Positions 38,101 through 49,169 of a stretch of DNA of 64,000 nucleotides are shown in pieces. The position numbers and the translations under genes are program-made. Where the stretch lies: assembly GCF_040807025.1 (NCBI RefSeq), contig NC_090982.1, positions 52,311,112 to 52,375,111 on the forward strand, read 5' to 3'. Each line of letters opens with the position of its first letter. The first letter of the stretch is position 1. The notes below the pieces were generated by a model that was not told the DNA's origin, made no database searches, and was given only the letters and a program-made list of their open reading frames with translations. The stretch comes from Struthio camelus (lineage: Eukaryota > Chordata > Aves > Struthioniformes > Struthionidae).

Positions 38101-38625
38101 GGTGAAATAGACACCATCCCCTCCAGATCTGCTGAAACATTTGAAGACTAATGAAATACAGTGGCAGAAACACTATGCAGTACACCACCGTACTGAGCAT
38201 TTTCTCAGCCGTCCCAGGAGCAGCTCAAGGAACAACAGTGCACTGTAAAGAGAGCCAAGAAAACCACCTGGGAATTACAGTCTGTTCGGGAAGCCAAGGA
38301 TACAGGCACAGGAAGAGTGCTCTCTCTGCATAAGGATCATATTCAAGAAGTCAGGGTTTAGGTTTTGGATCTTGTCACAGATTTTCTCACGTGCCCCATC
38401 CGAAGCAAGGCGTCTTGGACACTGCAGAAGGACTCCCTTCGATTTCCGCAAGTTCACAGCACCCGGCCTGAAGCCTTGCACAGCTGGAGGTGCAGGCTGA
38501 TCCTCCCTTTGCTCAGGCTCCCCAGCTAAGCAAGCCTGGCTAAAAACGGCAAAGGCCATCGAAGCAGAGCAACGCACGTCCCAATTTCCAGGACAAAAAA
38601 GGCTAAACACAAGGAGGCACCTCAC

Positions 38626-38682
38626 CGGCTCCTCGGCAGGGCTGTACCTCAGACACACAGGAGCGAAGCGGGAGGACGCCAT
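38626..38682 (-). CDS. Candidate first coding exon beside the CpG island
   Basis: Just outside the CpG island a minus-strand ATG at 38,682 sits in a good start context (GCAGCATGG) and opens MASSRFAPVCLRYSPAEEP. The donor GAGCCG then GTGAGG follows after exactly 19 codons. If the donor is not used, the frame continues to a stop at 38,275 for a 136-residue protein with no recognised domain. Transcription away from the island on this strand would be expected of a bidirectional promoter. No second exon of matching phase could be confirmed. Confidence 0.25.
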
Positions 38683-38879
38683 GCTGCGGAAGTGCCTGTT
38701 TTGTCCCACCTTCTCCCTCCCAGACACCTTTGAAGATTACCTCTCACAAAACAAGTGCAACGCTGCCACACTAAGCACCATCACCCCGACAGAGGCATAC
38801 CTTAAACTTGCAAGACTGACGAGAACACAAGTCCCAAAGTCGTGACGCAGTTAACGCCCTCCCTTAAAAAAAGAAAAAA

Positions 38880-39540
38880 AAAAAAGGTCCATCCTCCACC
38901 GCAGGCAGCAGCTCCCACCTCCAGCTCACCGGTCCCCATCAGACTCATTCCTCGCTTGAGAGCGCTTCGGGCCAAGCACAAGCTCTACCGCAGGCACCCC
39001 CCGCCCTCCTCACCGGCGCGCCTCCCTGACACCAGGGAGCGCCTTCAGGGCTGGCTCGCACCGCCCGAAGCGCCCGACACCCGCCGAGCGCAGCGGCCGC
39101 GGGGTTCACCTCTGCCTTCCCGCGGCAGCGGAGCCCCCCCCTCCCGCCGAGCGCTTCACGCGCGCGAGTGACGGCAACAGAAAAAAAGACTGATTCCTTC
39201 TTCCTTTCCTTCCTTTTTTTTCCCCCCCTTTTGCCGCGCCGGAAGGAGGCGGCTCCTCGGCGGCCGCCGCCAACGCCGCTTCCAGAACCTTCCGGAGCCC
39301 CCGCCCCGCCCCCGCCGCTCCGCAGCCGCCTCGCGCTTCCCTCTGGGTGCGTCCCCCTCCCGCTCTCCTTCTAGGTTTTTCCTCAGAAAGAAAACGACCA
39401 CCCCGAGGGGCGCAGGCCCCGCCCCTGCCCCCCCCCCGGCGGCGGTGGGCGCGGCTGGCGGGGGTGCGGGGCTCTGCCTGCTTCCTTTCCCCTTCACGTG
39501 GACCTTTTCCACCCAAGCGTTGTGGAAAGGTTGTGCGGAC
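38880..39540. promoter_or_regulatory. CpG island, probable promoter
   Basis: This is the only dense CpG cluster in the window. It holds GC-box clusters (CCGCCCCGCCCCCGCC at 39,301-39,316 and CCCCGCCCC near 39,418), a CACGTG E-box at 39,495-39,500, and, just downstream, AAAATGGCTGCC, which resembles a YY1 element typical of transcript starts read on the plus strand. Long open frames on both strands here result from the lack of AT-rich stop codons and are not evidence of coding. Donor motifs occur on both sides, so it may drive transcription in both directions. Confidence 0.8.
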
Positions 39541-39737
39541 ACGAATAAAATGGCTGCCTGAGTTATCAGAAACGCCCATATCTGTGGCAGGTACCAGTTT
39601 TGCCACAAGGAGTTTTCTGGCCTGTACGCGTTCGCTTTGTTCCTCAGAGGACGCGTTCGGGTCAACAGCTTTGTATTTTCTCCTGAGGTTCCCACTCAGC
39701 CCCGCGTTTCTTCTCCTTCCTTCTCTACTCATGAAAC
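39541..39737 (+). other. Probable first exon of a plus-strand transcript (5' UTR)
   Basis: The end is set by a donor-like ATGAAACA then GTAAGTATC at 39,738. The start is inferred from the YY1-like motif and the island edge and is not directly visible. An ATG nine bases before the donor is in a weak context. Spliced to the exon at 45,093 it would open a short frame of about 54 codons, while the better-placed ATG lies in that second exon. It may belong to a long non-coding RNA. Confidence 0.4.
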
Positions 39738-39739
39738 AG

Positions 39740-42700
39740 TAAGTATCAGGGCGGTTTGATTAAGTTTTAACTTAAGAAGCTAGATGTATGCATACAGGTA
39801 ACTCATACTTCAGCACAACAGGGATAAAGAGTGAAAAGCGCACTGAAGGAGTTACACCGTGTGCCTCTCTGCACGCTTTCTACACGCTCTCTGCTCTGCT
39901 TTTATCACCAGGCAGGTCCTTCTTACCAGATCCTGAAAATGAACGTGTGCAAGCTTAAAACGGACGGGCAAGCCAGTCTGCTTTTGGGGAATAAGGACAT
40001 ACAGGCGTTAGCTATAAAGATGCTTTATACGTTGATAATCCTCCATGCTCTTCGTTTTCTTCGTAACAGACTGCATGTTTTAACAGTCGGGTACCTCCTG
40101 TGTTCTGCGTTCTGTAGCTGCTGGCATCTGCTCCTCAGGTCGGGCTCCCTTTGCAGAGGCTGTCTTTTCCGGAGTTGGAACTGCCCTTGTTGTCAACGTA
40201 GACTGTGGGAGGGAGGATACGTTAACCTTTAAAGATATTTTTATCTTGGCAAAATTGCACTGCCAGCTCACATAAAAATGCTTAGAAAAGAGAGAAACAA
40301 CAATGGGACTTTTCTGTGGTTTGGAAGGTCCACCACATTGTATGACAGCGTATCTTCAGTGTCTTTCAGGAAACAGTCCTCCTTTGCCAGCCAACCAGCA
40401 CTGACAGCTGTTCCAAAAAGCTACGTTAACGCTGTGTGCTGATGCAAGGTATTTTCAACACAGATAGCCCTTGAATATACAGGGCTAACCCGACAAGGTG
40501 CATAGAGCAAAATTTCCCGTTCCTTTAGGAAAAAAGTGCAATTGAAGAGCGTATCCAGCTCGTACAGTTATACCCCACACAGGGGGTATATATATTTATA
40601 CCCTAGACCTCTGCATTGTGAAAGTCCACTGAACACGGGGAGCCTTTAATTCCAAACTGTACTCAGTTCATACGACTACAATTTAGACGGATTTTCTATT
40701 CTAGTGTCGCATACAGTACAGAATTGTTCTATAAAGAATTGTTTTCTTGACACTTCAAAACTAATAAATGGATTCAACTTGAAAAGCTAATCAAATTTCA
40801 CATGGATCTATTGGGAAAACCTGGAAATTGTTAATGCAGTGAAGGAGTATCAGTAGGGGCAGGAATCTGTCCCTTCACTTGAGCAGCATGAATGAATCGA
40901 ATCAAAAGACTTGTTTTCACTATGATTGAGGGACTGTAAACCTACATGTCGTAATTAATTGCAATACCCTTAACATCCCATTTCAAACATCCACATGCTG
41001 TCTCTGGAATTGTCTCATACATCCTCACTGTTGCTTCACGTGCAGCTGGCATTCATGTAGAAAGGAATTAGAGGAAATAAAAGAGACAATGACTGTTTGG
41101 GGGTATCTCATCCATTTTCCTGCCATCATAAAATTGTTCTCAGACGCAGGACTGAATACCTTATCCAGATTTCCTACTCTGTGCCAGATAACAGGGTTAG
41201 TTACACCGCTTGATCCTACAGACACGGCTGAAAGGATTCTTTCACTTGCTAACACAAGTCACCCTCACAATTTGAGTTTAATTTCTAGGTTTACTGGAGT
41301 CCGGATGCCCCCCAACTCATTCATCCTGACAACAGCACAGAGGGGGTGTGAGCCTTCTCAAAGATATCAGTTGTGCTTATGTATTTCTTTCGCTAGCGTT
41401 CCAAAACTAGAGCTGAATTCATTTCTTAGCGTGGGCATGTATTCTTACAATGAGAGTAGTGGCTACACTGCTGCTCAGAGGGTAGACTTGGATCCACGCA
41501 TCTCTGACAGAGTAGATGCATCTCTTCCGCTGCTTTTGTGAAGGAGTAAACCTTCTTCCTCAGTACAGAAGTGTTCGAGTGTAAGTCTCAAAACTTCTCT
41601 CCCATTTGACAGGTTAGCATAATCTAAAAGAGCCACTGGCCTTTCAGTTTTTCACCCTAGGGCTAGTGCTTTCAAAGGCCGAATTGCTGTGCTAAGAAAA
41701 GGGTCCCAATAGCTAGATAAATAGGGGGACACTGAAAGAAACAACTGTTGTTGTTGTCTATTAGATGTGTTAGCATAGCCGTGGATAGGGGACAACAGTG
41801 TTTTAGATTGGTCTTAATTTGAACAGTCCCTTTCATTCTTTCACATGTAGACATTTTTGTAAAAAATGTAAAACACAACCAGCTAAACAACTGAATACTA
41901 TCTATAACTCTACGAAGCCATGAAACGGCTCCATCTACTAGCTCTGGAAATCCATCTCTTCCTAAAAGTATATATTCTATCAGTTTCATAGGCACTAGTA
42001 AGAAAGATGGCAGTTGTGTACCTGAATGAACAGCTCTTCCCCTTTGTATTTTTTTGAACAAGGTTTTTGAGTGGTCTCATCATTTCTTCCTGTGGAAAAT
42101 GATACAGAGAAGATTGGTTTATTCCTTTATCACTTTTTCTGGATTTCTTTCTTCATTTGTTACTAAGGAAATTACATTGTGATTAGCCATTTGGACGTTG
42201 TCTATAAGTTGCACTAGCAACTTAGAGCAAAGTGCACTGCTAGTGCTCTACAGCAGGTAGAGCCCTTTGAAGTGCTAACGTTTGCATTTCAGAGACTTAC
42301 TGCCTTCCAGCCTAAGCAAACTTGCAAGACAGACGAGACTTGGGGAAGACTTGCCAAAAATGGAGAGTGGAAGCGGAAGGAGGGAGGGGTGATTTTTTTT
42401 TCCCCTGATGTTGCTAAAGTTCCTTGACAGATGTTACTCATTCACTTGTCAGTTTCATCAGCATCATTGTTAATTATTACGACTGGCTACAAGAACGAAA
42501 TACCCTATTTTGGAAACACACTAGTCCATCTCTCATGAACAGTTTTGACCAGAAGGGTTATGATTCTTTACAGCAGGTGCTGGTAGTGAACACTGTAATT
42601 AAAGTTATTTCCATTTACACTTCACCCAATTATTTTCACACTATCATAACTCTCCGACATCATCCCTCAGGAATGAAATTTTCCATGCTGGGCCTCTGAC

Positions 42701-45090
42701 TGAAGATTACTGATTGTAAAATTTAAATTGAATCTGTTGAAGCATTGGTGACTTACAAAGAAAGGATCTCTTCTCCAAAACTTTCTGTGGTCTGTTCATT
42801 TGGCTTGGGAGAAGTTGGTTGGTCATACTTATTTGTTTTTACAGGATGCCATACTTAGAGTTTATAACCACTAGGCGGAAAACTTTGTAGACAGATAGGT
42901 TCTGCTGTTCAGACACAAGGAGGAATTTGGGATGCATGACGAGAAAACAGTTGCAGAATGTAACCTCTTAACTAACTAAATACTATGAACCATTGAGACA
43001 GGCTCCTAACTGCACTGGGAGAATACGAGACTGCAAAAAACTTGGAACAAAGTCTTTCCTTTTTGCCATTTCACCTCAGCTACAGGTACTGTGACCTGAG
43101 AATAGTCTTTCAAGCGTTAGGAACAGTAAAGGGGTTAACAATACAGTAGTTCACCTTGAAATTCATTCTTTCATTTCTTGAAATTCATATTGCTCCTTGA
43201 TAAGAGCAATCTTCATGAGACGAGATTGTAGGTACCCTAGAGAGGAGATTGTTAGAATGTGAGTAATTACAATGAATTTCCATTCTTTTCCATAAGAAGC
43301 CTTGTATCAGACTGTTAACATGACTGACAAGGGAATATCATTTCTGGAGTGACTTCAAAGAAAATGTATGATTCAAAAGGAAAATCCCGTTTGTTTTCCT
43401 GTCACATGGATGCTAAGCTTTGCAACGGAGTTCTTTCAAATAAAACCATTTGTATGTTTTGAAAATTAATTTATTAATTGTGCTTTTAAAGTTTTATAAA
43501 ATAGTTATCAAACACGTTTCCGATATAGGGCTTAATTAAATCAAAATGATTTGTAATCTTACAAATACACCAATGAATAAAACTAGCTCTACAGCCTTTA
43601 AAAAGGTCATTCTTTTTTTCTCTGATTAAAACTCCTAACAAAATTACAGCAGCTATGTTTTTCATCAAGGAAGTAGTTGAATGACTAATTTTATATAAAT
43701 TTATTCCATGCTAGTTCAATAAATTAGAAAGCACAAGAGTAACCTAGTTAAAATGCAATTCAGAGGAAACAGTAGGCGGATGGCTATTTACATGAGAAAG
43801 CACAGAATAAACGAGCATCATAAATTATTCACAGCTAACCAACAGAATTTAGGGGATCAAATCTTTTTAGAAATTAAGTGAGAGCTGCTGGCACAGTGAT
43901 TACATTTCCCCCCTCTGAACTGACAGGAAAATTGACTTCAAATATCCTAATGAATCTCAGTCCTACATCTGCTCGTGACTAAGGCCAAAATCACCTTAAA
44001 AACAGATCAGTGACAAACCATATTCTCACCGTTGCCAACATTCACCTTGCTGCCGCAGTTCCCACCTTCCAAAGCAGAAAATACAAGGAATTCTGTGATG
44101 AAATCAAGCCAGAGGAATATGGCCTTTTTTCCCTTTGTTTCATTTTGTGGTTGGTATTCCCTCTTTTGCATGAGTTAATTAAATTAAATGGAGTTTGGCT
44201 ATTGTAAAAGTCAAATTATTAATTGGCGGCTTTAAAAAACTTCTGCCAGTGAAGTAACCCCCTGCTGCAGAACAGCTATGCAAGTGAAGTGCGTGGGGAC
44301 AAGTGATCCCTGTTCAACAGCAAGCTGTTCCTAAAGCTGTTCCAAAATCTTCCTTTATTGCTACTCCTTTATTGAGTGTCTGGATCTGCTACTGCTGTAC
44401 TGATGAAACACTGCTAATTTACCTGTAATCTTGAAGTACAGTAGTGCTTTGCACTCCCAGAATCTTTCTTTCTCATCCCACTATGAGATTATTTTTTCCC
44501 TTCCAAAAGAAGAAAGGCAAGAAATTTCTCTCCCTCCTGGAGAGAACTGGCTAGCATTCTTGCTTCTTGCGCCCAAAAGTACTGATGTAATCCTCATTTT
44601 TCCACATATACTGTCAAGGCTTTATTAAATTTAATCTAATGACTAAAATTGCAATTGGGAAAAGGAAGCCGCTCTCATCATAAAGGGAAGCATCTCAGGA
44701 ACTGCTGTTCTCTTCCTCCCTGCCCACCCCTTTAACCCCATCGCCTTCCTCACATACTATTTGGTAAATCTCAGTGTTCAAAGGCTGCTTAAAGCTGAGA
44801 AATAATCTAAAAAGGGAAGAATTGTACCTGCTTCTTCACTGTCTCTATCCTGCCTGTACAGAGTTTGATGAAGGCTTCTGAATACTTTTCATGTGAGGTA
44901 GATAATTTATCAGTCATGAAAGTGAAACAAGGGCTAAAAAGGCTTTGCTATACTTAGGCAGCTTGCAGGACAGATCATTTTATCCTGTACAGAAACCATT
45001 TGATTTATCTTGAGCACAGTAATCTCTTCCATTCGCACCTTTCCCAAACCCTGTTTTTCTTTTTCCCTTTTTTTTTTCCCCCCCTCCTTC
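39740..45090. other. Probable intron, little else seen
   Basis: Apart from the minus-strand exon candidate at 40.1 kb, open frames here (up to 150 codons at 41,089-41,541) lack splice sites and recognisable features. The sequence is AT-rich, with no repeat that I can name. Confidence 0.4.
40095..40202 (-). CDS. Candidate coding exon, Pro/Thr/Ala-rich
   Basis: On the minus strand the acceptor TATCCTCCCTCCCACAG is very good. It opens a single frame reading STLTTRAVPTPEKTASAKG and then ARPEEQMPAATERRTQE. A weak donor (GAG then GTACCC) at 40,095 gives 36 whole codons. Without it the frame stops after VPDC at 40,080. The opposite strand is also open for 133 codons over this stretch, which lowers confidence. 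No domain is recognised, and low-complexity Pro/Thr/Glu tails diverge fast. No partner exon is known. Confidence 0.28.
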
Positions 45091-45092
45091 AG

Positions 45093-45146
45093 AAATGAAG
45101 ACAGGACAGAGAAAATGCTTCTGCTTTCCTACTATTGCCACATCAG
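45093..45146 (+). CDS. Exon with excellent splice sites, possible start codon
   Basis: A pyrimidine tract of over 30 bases ending CCCTCCTTCAG precedes the exon, and its donor CATCAG then GTAAGT is near consensus. That makes it the best plus-strand splice pair in the window. An ATG two bases into the exon (G at -3) opens MKTGQRKCFCFPTIATS and leaves one base of a codon. The candidate exon at 46,404 supplies the other two in an open frame. A second frame from the 39.7-kb exon is also open, so the exon is well supported but its coding role is not. It likely belongs to the transcript from the CpG island. Confidence 0.5.
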
Positions 45147-46403
45147 GTAAGTCTGTGCACAGAAGAAGAGAAAAAAAATAAAGGTTTGCATCCTTCAAAA
45201 AATATCTTTGAAAATGCCTGTTTAATCTGTGTGTTGTGGCTGTACATTCAGATGAGGTATTGAACAACTTGCAGTCTGTTACGATTTAAAGGAACAGTTC
45301 TCATCTACCTTGACTGGAAAATTACAATAATTAAATTTGCAGTTGAACACAGAATTGTGAGCAGGACAGGGTTTTTTTGTTTTTTAATTAGGCTCTTGGT
45401 GAGCACATTCCCCTTCTTCCTATCCAGAATCAGCTTTTTTTTCCTCTAATTGTCAGCATTTGCTTTATTTTAAAAAGGTAGTACCTAGACGTTTTAAATG
45501 AAGAGAACAAAATTCCCAATGTAAATAAAGGACAATGAAGTCATTCTGATCCTGCAAAGCCTTCAATAACTATCTAACACACGTGATTCCCTATTTTGTC
45601 CTTACGTCAGGATCCGATATTTTTATTAAGCAACAAAATGAGTTCAATTTCATAAATTTGTAGGGCCCTCACTGAAGTGACCAGGATCGTTCTGTGGCAA
45701 GTAATCTGTATAAATAAGCACTTTCAGAAAAGCATCCACCTTTGACCTCGACTGTAAGACAGCAAACATGGCAAAGATACAGCCTGTGGCACCAGGCTTC
45801 ATACAAGTCTGTGCAGATGGTAAGAGGTATTTCATCCGACAAAAATACTGTTCTAAATCTTGAAAGGGGGCAGAAGTCACAGGTTCAAGCCCATTTTCGC
45901 CAAATTTGACAATTAGCAGGCCTAGCTGAATTTGAAGGGTCTAATGAGTTTTCCCATCCCTTCCACAAGCATTCCATCCACATGCATTTCCTGTACAGAC
46001 TCTTTACTTAGTGAAATCCGAATGCAGAAGCAATGACTATATCAGTCACCCTAGTAGTTCTTCTAAGTTCATCCCTTGTACCGACTAATTTAAGAAGAGG
46101 AAAAGACAAAACACAAAAGGTTTCAATTTCACCTTCACAAACCAGTAAGGGGGTTACTCGCTGACTCTCAACATTCTACACGGACAGTGTAGATATTTGC
46201 CAGTCTATAAGAGAACTAAACAACAGAATAGGAAACATATCTCATAAGCTCATGTTCTGTCTTCATTCTTGCTATTCTGGAATGACACCTAAAGGACAGT
46301 CAAAAGAAGGGCACTTGCATATCATCCAATTAATCACATTTGAACTTCACAGCTCATCTCCAAGTGGTTAGTGTAATCACTAAATGACATTTGCTTTTGG
46401 CAG

Positions 46404-46546
46404 AACACAGCAAAAGCAAATGTATTTCTTCCACTGTATGTCTGCGTTCAGGCAGTTCAGCCTCCAGGCATCTAGAAGAGACATGTATTCCAAAGGCACC
46501 TTCTAGTTTACTGTGTGATCAGACAAGAAAAGAACAGTCTTTCCAA
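46404..46546 (+). CDS. Candidate exon, Ser/Cys-rich, phase-matched to 45.1 kb
   Basis: The acceptor CATTTGCTTTTGGCAG starts 143 bases which, joined to the previous exon, continue the frame as SEHSKSKCISSTVCLRSGSS, then RHLEETCIPKAPSSLL and TRKEQSFQ. The frame is whole at a weak donor, TTCCAA then GTGATA. If that donor is not used, the frame runs on to a stop at 46,630. The Ser/Lys/Cys-rich composition is not diagnostic. The minus-strand gene ends close by, so the region may be transcribed on both strands. Confidence 0.3.
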
Positions 46547-47503
46547 GTGATAATGACATATTCAATCTTTTATTTGAAAACATATTATTTTATAGAAAGA
46601 CAGGAAAATATAGAAAATACAATGTTGTAACCTTTACAATTTTAACCAAAAAGTGATGGGCAAATAAAGATAAGTCAGGTTTTAAATATATTGAAAAAAC
46701 ACTGCTCACTCAATTCTGATTTATTTATTGTGTCACTCCGAATAGCTCAGGACATTTTAAACTATTTGTTTTCAGTAAAAATTTTAAATGCAACTCTTTC
46801 TTTATTCTGTGTACTAGTGATTCTGAGCATTCAAGTATTTCATCATTCAAATGAGCATGGAGGTCTAAAGAGATTTTCCTTCAGCAGAGGTGTCAAGTCA
46901 AAGAAAAATTTATAAACATCAGTTACATAATGATCCACAGGAGAGCCATATACACATTGTGTTAAGAAACAAACTCAGTGTTGCGGTTTGCTAAAGACTT
47001 TCTGGAATAACCTTCATTAAAAGAAAGAAAATGCATCTACGAAGAAACACTGCTATCCCTGTGTGACAATGTTCCATGGTCTTCCAAAAGTAATAATTTT
47101 CTCAAAATCTCATTTTGATTGTACACTAGCTTGTTGTCACTATCTCTGATTTTATGCCAAGTTGGCATAAGCACAGAGAATACGATCCAAAGTGATCCAA
47201 AGACCAAGGACTTCAGTTGGAGTCTGGACACAAGTGAACTTGGAATCACACTCAGTCCAAGATCTCAATGCTATCGTGAAGGTGCTGAGGACCGTGAACC
47301 CCTCTGGGAGGGTACTCAAGATTTTCTCAGCACCTGGAGGGATTGGGCCCTAATGCTTCTTGTAAAATGCTGTAAAGTAGTCTAGAACATATATGAGGGG
47401 AATAGTGTTAAACACTGACTGATCTTGTAATGGTGGCCTTGTAATGGTCTTAACGCTTTTACACCTGTGGGGGCTCTCATCCTTGTGCTGACTGCCCAGC
47501 TCC

Positions 47504-47889
47504 TCAGAGTGCTTCCTCTGCAGCTTGGAAGTTGAAGAGAGAGGTTTCAGCTGCCCATAGAAATAGATTTGGATGAAGGGATCTGTCTGAGCAGAGCAGT
47601 ATGAATAGCGGCCCTGCCTTTGGCTTATCTTTTGAAATTTTATCCATGCCTTTTATTGGTGCTCCTTCTACACTTCCTCCTTCAGGCTGTACAAAATGGG
47701 GAACGGATTCTGCTTTCTTCTCGCTCCTTTCCTTTCTTAAGCTCCAAAGGTTTTCCAAGGCTTGATTCATTTCAGCTTGTAAGGTTTCCATTTCGCTGGT
47801 TGCTTTATCACCTTGTTTTCCACAGTAACTGAGGGACTGCTCCAGAGAAAGAGAGAATTCTCTCCCAAGCCTTGACAGGGCCTCACCAC
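47504..47889 (-). CDS. Last exon of an unidentified minus-strand coiled-coil protein
   Basis: The acceptor CCTATTTTCTGTTAAG is good. The frame opens GGEALSRLGREFSLSLEQSL, continues MNQALENLWSLRKERSEKK, and stops at TGA 47,504. The heptad-like Leu spacing with charged residues in between suggests an amphipathic coiled coil over about the first 60 residues, followed by a less ordered tail. It enters after one base of a codon, matching the exit phase of the exon ending at 55,157, although that exon holds an in-frame TGA. A minus-strand AATAAA at 46,574-46,569 could end the transcript. I infer a cytoskeletal or centrosomal type of protein from composition only. Confidence 0.5.
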
Positions 47890-48459
47890 CTTAACAGAAA
47901 ATAGGCAGCAAGCTAAATTGCAACACACATTCCAACAGCAACAGGAAACGTAAAGAAGATTTATAAGCGCCATTGTCGCATTAAAGTATGAAAACGTAAA
48001 TCAACAGAAGCTTTTGACAGTGCTTGGAATGTGTCAGGAAAGCTTTAATCTAAGCTCCTGTGGATCACCTGGCTCTTTGCAGCATGTGGTCCCTCATTTA
48101 TCTAGAATAACTTTGACAATTTGGTGTGCTAGAAGAGGATTCTTTTCCTACTGAAAATCAACTGTCCCTATACAGCGGTCACTAATTTTTAAGAGGGCTG
48201 GAAAACTGCCCCCAAACTGTAGAAATTACATCACAAATACCGAAAGCATTAACTGATTCCTGCCTGGTGGATGTCTAAGTTTCTGCTAATACGATGGTGT
48301 GCTTTTAGTCCATTAGCCCTCGTCACAGAACGTAAAAAGCAGTAGGTCAGAGCAGTCACCACAGCAGTCATCACTGGCTACGCAGGTACTTGGCAATCAA
48401 TATTTTCTACTCCAAAAACGAATACTGGTAAAATGCAAAGTTAAACTCTCTGGGCAACC

Positions 48460-48606
48460 ACACGTGTGAAATTTCCATCCCTGGAGACATTCAAAACTAC
48501 TTGCCGAGTCACTGAGCACCCTGATCTAAGCTGGCCCTGCTTTGAATGGCGGAGTTGGCCAGGTGTCTTTCAGAGGCCCATCCCAAATTACATAATTCTA
48601 TTCTTT
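48460..48606 (+). mobile_element. CR1 LINE, short decayed 3' end
   Basis: CCATCCCTGGAGACATTCAAAAC is followed by GATCTAAGCTGGCCCTGC, then GGAGTTGG and CAGAGGCCCATCCCAA. This follows the CR1 end of ORF2 and 3' UTR in order, but with many substitutions, and it finishes near a degenerate ATTCTATT terminal motif. It is older than the copy at 3.1 kb, lies in the opposite orientation, and is too short to encode anything. Confidence 0.85.
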
Positions 48607-48925
48607 TAATCTTTGTTCTGTATAAGCCTAAGTCAGTATGTCCATCAGAAACACCACTTTTCCCACTTACAGATTTACCATTTGATAGCTGTGCAAGTGG
48701 GATATAAGGGCATACAGCTTTATGTAGTAGAAATGCACACAACGTTCCTTCTTGTACCTTGCATTTGCAAGACTACAGGAACAGCCTCTTCTGAAGAGTT
48801 CAAGGCTTCTAATAGTATACAATGGTAGTTCTGTGCCTTCATTTTTTAACGTGATGTTTGAGTGCGCGCTCTTTTCCCTTTTGATTTTCAAAACAAATTA
48901 TTTATTTTTTCCTCCCCCTGCATAG

Positions 48926-49168
48926 ACTTTGATACAAGGTGGATTCTTTACTTCCTTTATCCCAGAACGGATTTATTCTCTTCCACGGGTGGAGAAGGAG
49001 GGAGATAAATGCTTTTGTAACGCCCTTGACTTTGACCTGCTCCATCCAGTCTCTCAAAGCTATGCAATGTACAGGAATTTTCTCCAGATGGCACAATTCT
49101 GTCATCAGTGGTCGCAGCCTCAGTACGATCACAGCATTTATTCGCGGTTTTACATAGTGCCCATGTAA
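48926..49168 (+). CDS. Candidate terminal coding exon, unidentified protein
   Basis: A long pyrimidine-rich acceptor (TTTTTTCCTCCCCCTGCATAG) opens 80 codons. The frame reads TLIQGGFFTSFIPERIYSLP, then CFCNALDFDLLHPVSQSYAM, and ends SIYSRFYIVPM at TAA. It is rich in Tyr, Phe, Gln and Cys without low complexity. It starts on a codon boundary, matching the exit phase of the 46.4-kb exon. The minus strand of the same segment is also open (LRDWMEQVKVKG, WKRINPFWDKGS) and ends by an AATAAA, so one of the two readings may be a decayed element. No family is recognised. Confidence 0.38.
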   Translation, partial: TLIQGGFFTSFIPERIYSLPRVEKEGDKCFCNALDFDLLHPVSQSYAMYRNFLQMAQFCHQWSQPQYDHSIYSRFYIVPM

Positions 49169-49169
49169 C

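Larger units (their letters stand above)
31890..38600. other. Non-coding stretch with two old SINE fragments
   Basis: Two possible continuations of the 31.8-kb exon were seen, after the acceptors at about 32,549 and 33,527. Each gives a short peptide that stops, and I cannot choose between them. Other content is two MIR-like fragments and homopolymers. Confidence 0.4.

Noticed and set aside
39106..39732. 208-codon minus-strand open frame (and 179- and 131-codon frames overlapping it)
   Set aside because: It lies in the CpG island, where stop codons are rare. The translation is Arg/Gly/Ala low complexity, and several frames on both strands are open at once.
41089..41541. 150-codon plus-strand open frame
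   Set aside because: It has an ATG but no promoter, splice sites or family signal, and its length is within chance expectation.
48656..48825. Possible plus-strand exon after TTTTCCCACTTACAG
   Set aside because: The donor (ATG then GTAGTT) is poor, and its exit phase leads to an immediate stop in the next exon at 48,926. It also starts only about 50 bases after a CR1 tail.
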